A DNA stretch of 48,231 nucleotides from CAZKEG01 sp964601575 (GTDB lineage Bacteria; Desulfobacterota; Thermodesulfobacteria; Thermodesulfobacteriales; Thermodesulfatatoraceae), in NCBI GenBank assembly GCA_964601575.1, contig CAZROA010000114.1:1-48231 (forward strand), in the 5' to 3' direction. The translations under genes were made by a program, and so were the position numbers. Shown piece by piece: positions 13,443-21,538 of this stretch (positions within the stretch are counted from its first letter, which is position 1; the number at the start of each line of letters is the position of its first letter). The notes beneath the pieces are model-generated. The model was given only the letters and a program-made list of their open reading frames with translations. It was not told the DNA's origin and did no database searches.

Positions 13443-14234
13443 TTACATCAATTTTAAACAAATAACTAAGAACCAATAGAGCAAAGGAGCGGCAAAGATA
13501 AGGGCATCGACCCGATCAAGGATACCTCCGTGTCCAGGAAGCAAGCCCCCGGAATCCTTTACCCCACAGGCCCGTTTGATCATTGATTCCAAAAGGTCCC
13601 CGATCTGCCCTACCACGGAGACCAGAAAGGTCACCAGAAGGAGCCACTTTGTTTCTACCAGCCCAAAATAAAGACCAAGACCTGTCCCGAGGCCGGTCCC
13701 GAGCAAGGTCCCTCCGATGGCCCCTTCGACCGTCTTCCCTGGGCTTATATGAGGGGCCAGTTTACGGCGGCCAAGGGCCTTTCCGGTATAGTAGGCCCCG
13801 GTATCTGTGCCAAAGACCGCGGCCATTAAGGTGAGAAGCCAAAGTCTTCCCTTGGAAAGCTCGGTTAAGGCAAAGAGATGAAAAAAACCCAAGGCCACAT
13901 AGAGGACCCCGGCCAGGCTCAAGGCCCAAAGCCTAAGAAAGGAAGCCTGGTCAAAATGTCTCAAAAAATAGAGGGCAAATAAAAATAGGCCAATCCATAG
14001 GCCAGCAGACCAAGAAAGATTTTCTAGAAAGACACTGGAGGCAAGGAGCCAAAGGGAAAAGAGCCCCAGGCCAAAGAGACCACGAGGAAGGGCGGTCATG
14101 CGGGCGTATTCATAAAAGCCTAGAGAGGCCAAGAGGGTAACCATGGCCAAGAGCAGATTTTCAGGGCCTTTGAGGATCAGGAGGACGACAAGGGGGAGCA
14201 GGAAAACGGCGGTAAGGACCCGGGCACGGTGCAT
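13443..14234 (-). CDS. cdsA: Phosphatidate cytidylyltransferase
   Basis: 263 residues with seven or more hydrophobic helices and the C-terminal signature DLLESMIKRACGVKDSG...PGHGGILDRVD of CdsA. It makes CDP-diacylglycerol from CTP and phosphatidic acid for phospholipid synthesis in the inner membrane. One base separates it from uppS. Confidence 0.96.
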   Translation of the reverse strand: MHRARVLTAVFLLPLVVLLILKGPENLLLAMVTLLASLGFYEYARMTALPRGLFGLGLFSLWLLASSVFLENLSWSAGLWIGLFLFALYFLRHFDQASFLRLWALSLAGVLYVALGFFHLFALTELSKGRLWLLTLMAAVFGTDTGAYYTGKALGRRKLAPHISPGKTVEGAIGGTLLGTGLGTGLGLYFGLVETKWLLLVTFLVSVVGQIGDLLESMIKRACGVKDSGGLLPGHGGILDRVDALIFAAPLLYWFLVICLKLM

Positions 14235-14235
14235 T

Positions 14236-14970
14236 TCACCTCTCGCCCTTTATCTGTTCGCTGGTCTTACCGAAACGCCTCTCCCTCCGGGCATAATCAC
14301 GAAGGGCGGCCATAAATTCTTCTTCCCGAAAGTCAGGCCAAAGCACAGGGGTAATGTAAAACTCGGTGTAGGCGCATTGGTAGAGTAAAAAATTAGAGAT
14401 CCTCTGTTCACCGCTGGTACGAATAAGAAGGTCTGGATCAGGGAGCCCGGCGGTATAGAGATATTGGGCAAACATCTCTTCGGTGATCTCCTTGGGCAAG
14501 AGATCTCCTCTTAGGCAGGCCTCGGCAATGAGCCTTGCCGCCCGGGTTATCTCCGCCCGCCCCCCGTAGCTTAAGGCCAGATTGAGGATCATGCCTTGAT
14601 TTTTGGCTGTCCTCTGGATGGATTCCTTGAGCAAGGCCTGGATGTTTTTGGGGAGCATCTCGGTCTCACCGATGGTACGAAGGGCAATCCCCTGACGATC
14701 CAGGTCATCTACCTCTTTACGAAGATAGGTCTCAAGAAGGCCCATCAAGGCCCCGACTTCATCCTTTGGTCGACGCCAATTTTCTTTAGAGAAGGCATAG
14801 AGGGTAAGGACCTTGATCCCCAACTCGCGGGCCTTGCGCACCACGACCCTTACGGATTCCATTCCAGCACGATGCCCCATGACGCGGGGAAGCCCCCGCT
14901 TCTTTGCCCAGCGGCCATTACCATCCATGATAATGGCCACATGTGTAGGAAGTTTTTCCAGGTCTTCCAT
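14236..14970 (-). CDS. uppS: Undecaprenyl diphosphate synthase
   Basis: 244 residues. HVAIIMDGNGRWA at 9-21 holds the catalytic Asp, and RTSGEQRISNFLLYQ near 196 and the RRFG tail are conserved. It condenses isopentenyl diphosphate onto farnesyl diphosphate in cis to make the lipid carrier for peptidoglycan. Its ATG overlaps the frr stop codon by one base. Confidence 0.97.
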   Translation of the reverse strand: MEDLEKLPTHVAIIMDGNGRWAKKRGLPRVMGHRAGMESVRVVVRKARELGIKVLTLYAFSKENWRRPKDEVGALMGLLETYLRKEVDDLDRQGIALRTIGETEMLPKNIQALLKESIQRTAKNQGMILNLALSYGGRAEITRAARLIAEACLRGDLLPKEITEEMFAQYLYTAGLPDPDLLIRTSGEQRISNFLLYQCAYTEFYITPVLWPDFREEEFMAALRDYARRERRFGKTSEQIKGER

Positions 14971-15524
14971 CAGACGGTCATGATTTCCTTTTCCTTGGTC
15001 TCTAGGATCTTATCGATCTTTTCAATATGCTCGTCAGTGATCTTTTGGAGCTGATCCTGAGCACGATAAAAATCGTCCTCAGCAAGTTCCCCTTCTTTTT
15101 TCATCTTCTTTAGGTCATCCAAGATATCACGTCGGATATTCCGAATCGCTACCCGGGCCTCCTCCGCCATCTTGCGGACCATCTTTACCAATTCTTTACG
15201 TCGTTCTTCGGTAAGGGGTGGGATGGAGATACGGATTACTTTACCATCGTTGACCGGGGTAAGTCCCAAGTCTGACCTTTGGATGGCCTTTTCGATGGCC
15301 CCGATGGCCGAAGGGTCCCAGGGCTGGATGACGATCAGGCGCGCCTCAGCCACGGTGATGGTGGCCATTTGATTAAGGGGCATGGTTGAACCATAGTAAT
15401 CGACCTTGATTCCATCAAGCAGGGCTACCGAAGCTCGTCCGGTGCGTACCCGGGCTATTTCAGACTGGAAGGCCTTGACCGATTTGTCCATCCGTTTTCG
15501 GGCATCATCCAGTTGCTCCTTCAT
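14970..15524 (-). CDS. frr: Ribosome recycling factor
   Basis: 184 residues, the family's usual size. The helical domain I (RVGRA-type segment RVRTGRASVALLDGIKV) and domain II (NQMATITVAEARLIVIQPWD) are intact, and GKVIRISIPPLTEERRKELV is diagnostic. It splits post-termination ribosomes with EF-G. Overlaps pyrH by four bases. Confidence 0.97.
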   Translation of the reverse strand: MKEQLDDARKRMDKSVKAFQSEIARVRTGRASVALLDGIKVDYYGSTMPLNQMATITVAEARLIVIQPWDPSAIGAIEKAIQRSDLGLTPVNDGKVIRISIPPLTEERRKELVKMVRKMAEEARVAIRNIRRDILDDLKKMKKEGELAEDDFYRAQDQLQKITDEHIEKIDKILETKEKEIMTV

Positions 15525-16246
15525 GACTGTTTACCTCCTACCAGAGTTCCCACCTGTTGTCCGCATATAGCCTTAAGGATGTTGCCGGGTTGCTGCATAC
15601 TGAAGACCAATACCGGTAAATTATATTCTTTGGCCAGGGAAATGGCCGTGGCATCCATTACCTTTAGTCCCCTTTCAAGGACTTCGTCATAGGTAAGAAA
15701 GTCAAATTTCTGGGCAGTAGGGTCTTTTATCGGATCAGCGGTATAGACCCCATCCACCTTGGTGGCCTTGAAGAGGATCTCGGCCTTGATCTCCAAGGCC
15801 CTTAAGGCGGCGGCGGTATCAGTGGTAAAAAAGGGGTTTCCCGTGCCAGCAGCAAAGATAACCGCCCTTCCCTTTTCCAAGTGACGTATGGCCCGGGCCC
15901 TGATATAAGGCTCGGCCACGGCCCTAATCTCTAAGGCCGAAAGCACCCGAGCCGGGACCTTGTGAAATTCCAAGGCATCTTGTAAGGCCAGGGCGTTGAT
16001 CACCGTGGCCAGCATACCCATATAATCCGCTCGGGCCCGATCAAGCCCCTTGGCTGCCCCGGCTACGCCGCGGAAGATATTCCCCCCACCGATGACGATG
16101 CCTATCTCTACCCCTAAGGCATGAACATTGGCAATCTCCTTGGCCAAGGTAAACATGACCTCCGGGCTGATGCCAAAAGAAGTGGTGCCCATCAGGGCCT
16201 CGCCACTCAACTTGAGGAGAATGCGGCGATAGCGGGGCTCATCCAT
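15521..16246 (-). CDS. pyrH: UMP kinase
   Basis: 241 residues of the amino-acid-kinase fold: LLKLSGEALMG (phosphate loop), GIVIGGGNIFRG, RADYMGMLATVINALALQD, and TGNPFFTTDTAAALRA in the UMP site. It phosphorylates UMP to UDP. Standard neighbour of tsf and frr; one base separates it from tsf. Confidence 0.97.
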   Translation of the reverse strand: MDEPRYRRILLKLSGEALMGTTSFGISPEVMFTLAKEIANVHALGVEIGIVIGGGNIFRGVAGAAKGLDRARADYMGMLATVINALALQDALEFHKVPARVLSALEIRAVAEPYIRARAIRHLEKGRAVIFAAGTGNPFFTTDTAAALRALEIKAEILFKATKVDGVYTADPIKDPTAQKFDFLTYDEVLERGLKVMDATAISLAKEYNLPVLVFSMQQPGNILKAICGQQVGTLVGGKQS

Positions 16247-16247
16247 C

Positions 16248-16850
16248 TTATGCTTCCTCCCCTACCTGGTAACGGGTGAAACGACGGATGACGATGCGCT
16301 CCCCGGTCTTAGACATGAGCTCGTTTAGGAGATCCTGAATGGTCAGATCTGGATTTTTGACAAAGGGCTGTTCAAGGAGCACGGCCTCTTTATAAAACTT
16401 TTCTAACTTACCTTGGACGATCTTTTCAATAATATTTTCCGGCTTTCCGCTCTCTCTGGCCTGGGCCGCGTAGATCTCTTTTTCTTTCTCAAGCACTTCC
16501 TGGGGCATATCATCCCGGGAGATACAGATGGGGTTAGTGGCCGCGATATGCATGGCCACGTCATAGGCAAATTTTTGAAACTCTTCCGTACGGGCCACAA
16601 AGTCTGTCTCGCAATTTACTTCAACCATAGCCCCGAGCTTTTTATTAGCGTGAATATAGGCTACGACCACGCCTTCAGTGGTGGCCTTTCCAGCGCGCTT
16701 AGCCGCTACGGCTAGACCCTTTTGCCGCAAGAGGTCTACGGCCTTCTCCATGTCTCCACCAGCCTCTTCCAAGGCCTTTTTACAATCCATAAACCCAGCT
16801 GCCGTGCGCTCACGGAGCTTTTTGATCATTTCCATGGTTACTTCTGCCAT
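16248..16850 (-). CDS. tsf: Elongation factor Ts, short type
   Basis: 200 residues, shorter than E. coli EF-Ts (283) and close to the Thermus type that lacks the duplicated core. The N-terminal UBA-like domain (MIKKLRERTAAGFMDCKKAL) and the TDFVAR motif contacting EF-Tu are present. It exchanges GDP for GTP on EF-Tu. AAGGAGG precedes the ATG. Confidence 0.96.
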   Translation of the reverse strand: MAEVTMEMIKKLRERTAAGFMDCKKALEEAGGDMEKAVDLLRQKGLAVAAKRAGKATTEGVVVAYIHANKKLGAMVEVNCETDFVARTEEFQKFAYDVAMHIAATNPICISRDDMPQEVLEKEKEIYAAQARESGKPENIIEKIVQGKLEKFYKEAVLLEQPFVKNPDLTIQDLLNELMSKTGERIVIRRFTRYQVGEEA

Positions 16851-16889
16851 TTCAGAAACCTCCTTTTGATATTTTGAGCCCTTGTAACC

Positions 16890-17723
16890 CTAGGCCTGGG
16901 CCTCGGTCTGAGCCTCCTCGGTAGGCTCGGCTGCCTCAGTGATCTCTTCCGTTCTTTCCGCCTCACCTCCGGCGGCCTCCGCCGCCTCGGCCATTTCTTC
17001 TTCAATGGCCTTGTCTGTCTCGGCCTGGAGTTTCTCTTCCCAGAGGGAAAGGCCTTCGAGACAGGCATCGGCGATCTTGCTGGTCAAGAGCTTGATGGCC
17101 CGGATGGCGTCGTCGTTTCCAGGGATGATGTAGTCGATGAGATCGGGATCACAGTTAGTATCGACGATGGCCACAATGGGAATCTCGAGTTTCCTGGCCT
17201 CAAGCACGGCGATATGTTCCTTCTTGGGGTCCACGATATAGATGGCCTGAGGGAGTTCTTCCATCTCTTTGATACCCCCCAGGTTTCGTTCAAGCTTTTG
17301 CTTAAGGCGTTCGAGTTTTAGACGCTCTTTTTTGGGAAAACGCTCAATGGTCCCATCCTCAAACCATTCTTCCAGTTTTTTGAGTTTGTCCACACTCTGG
17401 CGGATGGTTCGAAAATTGGTGAGGGTGCCGCCGAGCCAACGATGATTCACATAATACATTCCGCAACGCTCGGCCTCTTCCTTGATGGTATCCTGGGCCT
17501 GACGCTTGGTCCCAACGAAGAGGACCTTGCCCCCGTTGGCCACTGTCTCCACGATGAAGTCATAGGCCACGTCAAAGAGCTTTACCGTCTGTTGGAGATC
17601 AATAATGTGGATACCGTTTCGCTCACCAAAGATGAAGGGTTTCATCTTTGGGTTCCAACGGCGGGTCTGGTGCCCGAAGTGGACTCCAGCCTCGAGTAGT
17701 TGTTTCATGGTAAGCCTTGCCAT
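16890..17723 (-). CDS. rpsB: 30S ribosomal protein S2
   Basis: 277 residues from the ATG at 17723, preceded by AAAGGAGG; the longer frame to 17780 would include the leader hairpin. LLEAGVHFGHQTRRWNPKM, FVGTKRQAQ and PDLIDYIIPGNDDAIRAI are typical. An acidic, Glu/Ala-rich C-terminal tail of about 45 residues extends beyond the core. First gene of the rpsB-rseP superoperon. Confidence 0.97.
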   Translation of the reverse strand: MARLTMKQLLEAGVHFGHQTRRWNPKMKPFIFGERNGIHIIDLQQTVKLFDVAYDFIVETVANGGKVLFVGTKRQAQDTIKEEAERCGMYYVNHRWLGGTLTNFRTIRQSVDKLKKLEEWFEDGTIERFPKKERLKLERLKQKLERNLGGIKEMEELPQAIYIVDPKKEHIAVLEARKLEIPIVAIVDTNCDPDLIDYIIPGNDDAIRAIKLLTSKIADACLEGLSLWEEKLQAETDKAIEEEMAEAAEAAGGEAERTEEITEAAEPTEEAQTEAQA

Positions 17724-17759
17724 AGAACAACCTCCTTTGGGTTTTTCCTCCGCCCACAA

Positions 17760-17790
17760 GGGTGGCCATCCGTTTGACACACGGACACCC
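17760..17790 (-). promoter_or_regulatory. Hairpin in the rpsB leader
   Basis: On the minus strand GGGTG-TCCGT pairs with ACGGA-(TGG)-CCACCC around GTGTCAA, 36 bases before the rpsB start. A long leader and such a stem are what autogenous control by S2 would need. TTGCCT-N17-TAAATA upstream (around 17830-17860) is a possible promoter. The regulatory role is inferred. Confidence 0.35.
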
Positions 17791-17974
17791 TACCACCCTC
17801 GTCTAAGGGCGTGTGTTTTGCGCGCTATTTAACACCAGAGCGCCAAGAAGGCAACCAAAAGAAAAAATTCAGGACAAGATTTTCCAAAATTCTAAGGGTG
17901 TCTTTAAAATGAAGGCCCCGTGTCCTAAAATATATATTCGTTCAAAAATACGTTAATTAGAGGTCTAATCAGCC

Positions 17975-18472
17975 ATGTCTGAGCTCAAATGTGCCTTAGC
18001 CGAATCGTGTGAGTGCCCCTTAGACGTCCTTAAAGATCTCAAGGAAGACCTGGCCCGATATCTTATCCAAGAAAAGGGATATTCTCCAGAAGATATCCGG
18101 TTCGATGTCCCCTTGGTGGTGGAAGTAGCCAATAAACGTCTGGAGGCAAGGATAGACCTTGTGGTCTCGGTAGACGGAAGGCCTGGGATGTGTATTCGCT
18201 GCCATCCTACCTCGGTGGTGAGCAGGGAACGGGGGGCCATGGCCGCGGCGAGGCTCCTCTGCCCAGATCACGTCCTCCCTTTTGCCGTCCAGACCAACGG
18301 CGTCGAATATTCCATCCTTGATTGTGTAAATAAAAAAGTCGTTGGACATAGACGGGAGGATCTACCTTCACGTGAGGAACTCAAGAAACGCCTGGAAAAA
18401 TTGGTCAAGTTGCCCCCCAAACGTCGCCCGATAGAGGAAAAGATCCTCTATTTTTACGAAGGTCTGGGGTGA
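17975..18472 (+). CDS. HsdR_N-type protein (restriction-nuclease fold, apparently inactive)
   Basis: 165 residues resembling the N-terminal domain of type I restriction R subunits, which often occurs alone in sulfate reducers. The helical start (LKEDLARYLIQEKGYSPEDIRFDVPLVVEV) leads to ARIDLVV (metal Asp). The next strand reads GMCIRCHPTSVVSRERGA where active PD-(D/E)xK nucleases have E-x-K. The catalytic Lys and Glu are thus missing, pointing to a binding or scaffold role. First gene of the rightward operon and divergent from rpsB. Confidence 0.75.
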   Translation: MSELKCALAESCECPLDVLKDLKEDLARYLIQEKGYSPEDIRFDVPLVVEVANKRLEARIDLVVSVDGRPGMCIRCHPTSVVSRERGAMAAARLLCPDHVLPFAVQTNGVEYSILDCVNKKVVGHRREDLPSREELKKRLEKLVKLPPKRRPIEEKILYFYEGLG

Positions 18473-18484
18473 CCAACTTGCAAT

Positions 18485-18503
18485 CCGGTAGAGGATCTAC
18501 CGG
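18485..18503 (+). repeat. 8-bp intergenic stem-loop
   Basis: CCGGTAGA (18485-18492) pairs with TCTACCGG (18496-18503) around GGA, between the HsdR_N-like and radical SAM genes. No T-run follows; it may be an RNA-processing or partial-attenuation element in the operon. Confidence 0.4.
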
Positions 18504-18521
18504 CCAAGGAAGGATAAGGAG

Positions 18522-19457
18522 ATGGAGCCACTCTATCTCTCTCTTCATGAAAAAGGTGAGCTTAAGGAAAGGGCCGAAGAGGCCTTCTCACGCATGGAGG
18601 CCTGTAACCTTTGTCCCCATGAGTGCGGTGTAAATCGTCTGGCTGGAGAAGCTGGTTTTTGTCGGGTGACCGAAGGTCCTATGGTTTCGAGCTACGGGGC
18701 CCACTTTGGTGAGGAACAACCTCTGGTCGGTTTTGGGGGCTCGGGGACCATCTTTTTCACCTATTGCAATATGGCCTGTGTCTATTGTCAGAACTGGGAG
18801 ATAAGCCACCTGGGCCAAGGGGATGTGATCAGCATCGAGGAATTAGCGCGCATGATGCTCGCCCTTCAGGCCCGGGGCTGTCACAATATCAACTTCGTTA
18901 CCCCGACCCATCAGGTGGCCTATATTTTAAAGGCCTTAGTCATTGCGGTCGAAAAAGGTCTTCGAATACCTTTGGTCTACAACTGCGGTGGATACGAAAG
19001 CCTTGAGACCTTAAAACTCCTCGATGGTGTAATCGATATCTACATGCCTGATTTCAAATACTGGGACGAAAAGACGGCCTTAAAGCTCTCAAAGGTGCCT
19101 CATTACCCTCAAATAGCTCGAGCAGCCATCAAAGAGATGCACCGTCAGGTGGGAGACTTAGAGCTTGACGACAATTTTATCGCCAAAAAAGGGCTCCTCA
19201 TCCGGCATCTGGTCCTTCCTGAAAACCTAGCCGGAACACCGGAGATCCTCAAATGGATTGCCTCTGAGATCTCACCTCACACCTATGTCAACGTAATGGA
19301 TCAATATTATCCTTGTGGTGATGCCTGGAAATACCCCCCACTTGATCGGCGGTTGACCAAAGAAGAATACGAAGAGGCCTTACGGGCTGCGCGGGCCGCT
19401 GGCCTTAAGCGTCTCGATGATCGTCGCTTGAGGGCCATGATTTGGCTTGACCTCTAG
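18522..19457 (+). CDS. PflX-type radical SAM protein (COG1313-like)
   Basis: 311 residues. The radical SAM cluster is C82-x3-C86-x2-C89 (YCNMACVYCQN). An N-terminal set C28, C31, C35 and C47 (CNLCPHECG...FC) could bind a second cluster. The family resembles pyruvate formate-lyase activating enzymes but its substrate is not established. AAGGAG lies upstream, and the phosphatase gene follows after two bases. Confidence 0.85.
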   Translation: MEPLYLSLHEKGELKERAEEAFSRMEACNLCPHECGVNRLAGEAGFCRVTEGPMVSSYGAHFGEEQPLVGFGGSGTIFFTYCNMACVYCQNWEISHLGQGDVISIEELARMMLALQARGCHNINFVTPTHQVAYILKALVIAVEKGLRIPLVYNCGGYESLETLKLLDGVIDIYMPDFKYWDEKTALKLSKVPHYPQIARAAIKEMHRQVGDLELDDNFIAKKGLLIRHLVLPENLAGTPEILKWIASEISPHTYVNVMDQYYPCGDAWKYPPLDRRLTKEEYEEALRAARAAGLKRLDDRRLRAMIWLDL

Positions 19458-19459
19458 CC

Positions 19460-20098
19460 ATGGGCAAAATCATCGCCATTGGCGATATTCATGGTTGTCT
19501 AAGACCATTAGAGGACCTTCTTGATCGTGTACCTATTGACTGGCAAGAAGATTATTTGATCTTTTTGGGGGATTATATTGACCGAGGGCCTGATCCACGC
19601 TTGGTCCTCGAAACAGTGATGGCCTTAAAGGAGACCTATCCTGAACGAGTAATCTGTCTCCTTGGTAATCACGAATGGATGCTCCTTCGCTACCTGAGGG
19701 GCTATGATCAAGATCTATACCTCCTAAACGGAGGTAACGTTACTTTGGCCCAATTCATGAAAGATGGTATATTGGATATACCACCTGAACATATATCTTT
19801 TCTGCGTAGTCTTTTACCTTTTTGGGAGACAGAAGATTACATTTTCGTCCATGCTGGATTAAGGCCTGGGGTGCCCCTTGAAAAACAGCGGCTGGAAGAT
19901 TTAATCTTTATCCGAGGTGAGTTCATTTATTCGGATTATGATTGGGGCAAGAAGGTTATCTTTGCCCACACACCGTTTCCAAGGCCTTTCATTGCTCCCA
20001 ACAAGATTGGTATTGATACCGGCTGTGTTTACGGTGGCGAGTTAACGGCCTTAGTTTTACCGGAAATCGACTTTTATTTTGCCTGGTGCGGGAGGTGA
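19460..20098 (+). CDS. Calcineurin-like metallophosphoesterase
   Basis: 212 residues. GDIHG (8-12), GDYIDRG (37-43), GNHE (73-76) and HTPFP/GCVYGG supply the metal and phosphate ligands of the PPP/ApaH family, smaller than ApaH. It could act on protein phosphoserine/threonine or dinucleoside polyphosphates; sequence does not decide. Overlap is with a longer reading of the next gene only. Confidence 0.88.
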   Translation: MGKIIAIGDIHGCLRPLEDLLDRVPIDWQEDYLIFLGDYIDRGPDPRLVLETVMALKETYPERVICLLGNHEWMLLRYLRGYDQDLYLLNGGNVTLAQFMKDGILDIPPEHISFLRSLLPFWETEDYIFVHAGLRPGVPLEKQRLEDLIFIRGEFIYSDYDWGKKVIFAHTPFPRPFIAPNKIGIDTGCVYGGELTALVLPEIDFYFAWCGR

Positions 20099-20102
20099 AG
20101 AA

Positions 20103-20597
20103 ATGGTCCCACCTCATGATGATGAGCGTCCCTCTTGGCGAGAGATAGATCGCCTTCGTGATCGTTCACCGCACACGCGGCGTCGAGAACGCTCGGAGAG
20201 CCATCTGGAAAAGGCCCTACGATCCAAGTGGTTAAAGGAACGGTATCTCAAAGAAGTAGAAAAGTTTTTTAGCGGTAAAAAGGGCTCAGAAGAACACGAA
20301 AAGGCCTTAAAGGCCATCCACCGGGCCTACGGTACCAATCGTTTCAACCGAGCGGTGAAAAAATACATCGAAGAATACGGACTCCCCGAAGATTGGGGGA
20401 CCTTGATCCTACTGCTTGATCACAAAGATCCAGGGATTGTCTGCCAAGCCTTGGAGGCTTTGAAAAACCTCTATCCCCAAAAGGGCTTAGTTGAACAGCA
20501 AGGCTTTGTCAGCAAGACCCGGGTCTTGGCCATGACCGCTCGGCAAGAAGAGGTAAGAGAAGCCGCCCAATCAATCCTAGAAGAGATCCAGGCCTGA
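20103..20597 (+). CDS. Conserved hypothetical protein, HEAT-like tail
   Basis: 164 residues from the ATG at 20103, preceded by GGAGGTGA that ends the phosphatase gene. The N-terminal 40 residues are very charged (PSWREIDRLRDRSPHTRRRERSE). The middle is helical, and the end (TLILLLDHKDPGIVCQALEALKNL...AAQSILEEIQA) resembles one or two HEAT-type helix pairs. Function unknown. Its stop overlaps the xerC start by one base. Confidence 0.7.
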   Translation: MVPPHDDERPSWREIDRLRDRSPHTRRRERSESHLEKALRSKWLKERYLKEVEKFFSGKKGSEEHEKALKAIHRAYGTNRFNRAVKKYIEEYGLPEDWGTLILLLDHKDPGIVCQALEALKNLYPQKGLVEQQGFVSKTRVLAMTARQEEVREAAQSILEEIQA

Positions 20598-21493
20598 TGT
20601 CTCTTGATCTCATCGTCGATGAATATCTGTCTACCCTTGCCGTAGAACGTGGATATTCTTCCCATACAATCGAGGCTTATGCTACGGATTTGAAGGACTT
20701 TTTAACCTTTCTGGAACCGCACGGGATAAGACATTATCAACAGGTCACCCAGGCGCATATCCTCCTGTACCTATCTGATCTGCGTCGTCGAGGTTTCAAA
20801 GAAGAGACCCTGGCCCGTAGGCTTTCTAGCCTGCGGGGTTTTTTTGCCTTTTTGGCCCTTGAGCATGGCCTTAAGGAAAATCCCCTGGCTTTGATCGAAG
20901 GTCCAAGGCCGGGAAGGAAGTTGCCGGTGGTCCTCTCGGTGGAAGAAGTCAAGAGACTCCTTGAGGCCCCTGATCCAAAGACACCTATTGGACTGAGAGA
21001 TCGGGCCATGCTGGAACTCATGTATGCCTCTGGCCTCCGGGTCTCGGAGTTATTGGGGCTCGATCTCTTTGATCTGAATCTTGAGATAGGCTTTGTCCGC
21101 GTGAGGGGAAAGGGCTCCAAGGAAAGGATCGTGCCCACCGGTGAATATGCCCAAGAGGCCTTAAAGACCTATCTACAAGAAGGGCGCCCTAAGCTTTTGA
21201 AAAAAGGGCAGGACGAAGCCCGTGTCTTTCTAAATAAACGGGGAAAGCCCCTTACCAGACAGCGCTTCTGGCAAATCATCAAAGACTACGCCAGAAGGTG
21301 CGGGCTCAAGCAGGAGATCACCCCCCATGTCCTGAGGCATTCCTTTGCCACCCATCTGTTGGAACACGGAGCTGATCTACGGACGGTGCAGATGATGCTC
21401 GGTCACGCTACCTTGGCTACTACCCAGATCTACACCCATGTCCAGGCCGAGACCCTGCGTCGGGTCCATGCCCGTTACCATCCACGGGGCTAA
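20597..21493 (+). CDS. xerC: Tyrosine recombinase XerC/XerD
   Basis: 298 residues. SAM-like core-binding domain 1-88, then the catalytic domain with R148 (SGLRVSELLGL), K172/K175 (GKGSKER), H244-x2-R247 (HVLRHSFATHLLEHGADL), H270 (LGH) and nucleophile Y279. The length and full residue set fit a chromosome-dimer resolvase acting at dif. Its position in a housekeeping operon argues against it being the integrase of the island 14 kb away. XerC versus XerD is not decidable here. Confidence 0.9.
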   Translation: MSLDLIVDEYLSTLAVERGYSSHTIEAYATDLKDFLTFLEPHGIRHYQQVTQAHILLYLSDLRRRGFKEETLARRLSSLRGFFAFLALEHGLKENPLALIEGPRPGRKLPVVLSVEEVKRLLEAPDPKTPIGLRDRAMLELMYASGLRVSELLGLDLFDLNLEIGFVRVRGKGSKERIVPTGEYAQEALKTYLQEGRPKLLKKGQDEARVFLNKRGKPLTRQRFWQIIKDYARRCGLKQEITPHVLRHSFATHLLEHGADLRTVQMMLGHATLATTQIYTHVQAETLRRVHARYHPRG

Positions 21494-21538
21494 CGGCTCT
21501 TAACCGGGACTCAAGTTCCTTTCCCTGGAAAAGAGGAG

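Noticed and set aside
20597..21493. XerC-like gene as the integrase of the island
   Set aside because: It is embedded in a housekeeping operon 14 kb away and has the length and residues of a dif recombinase.
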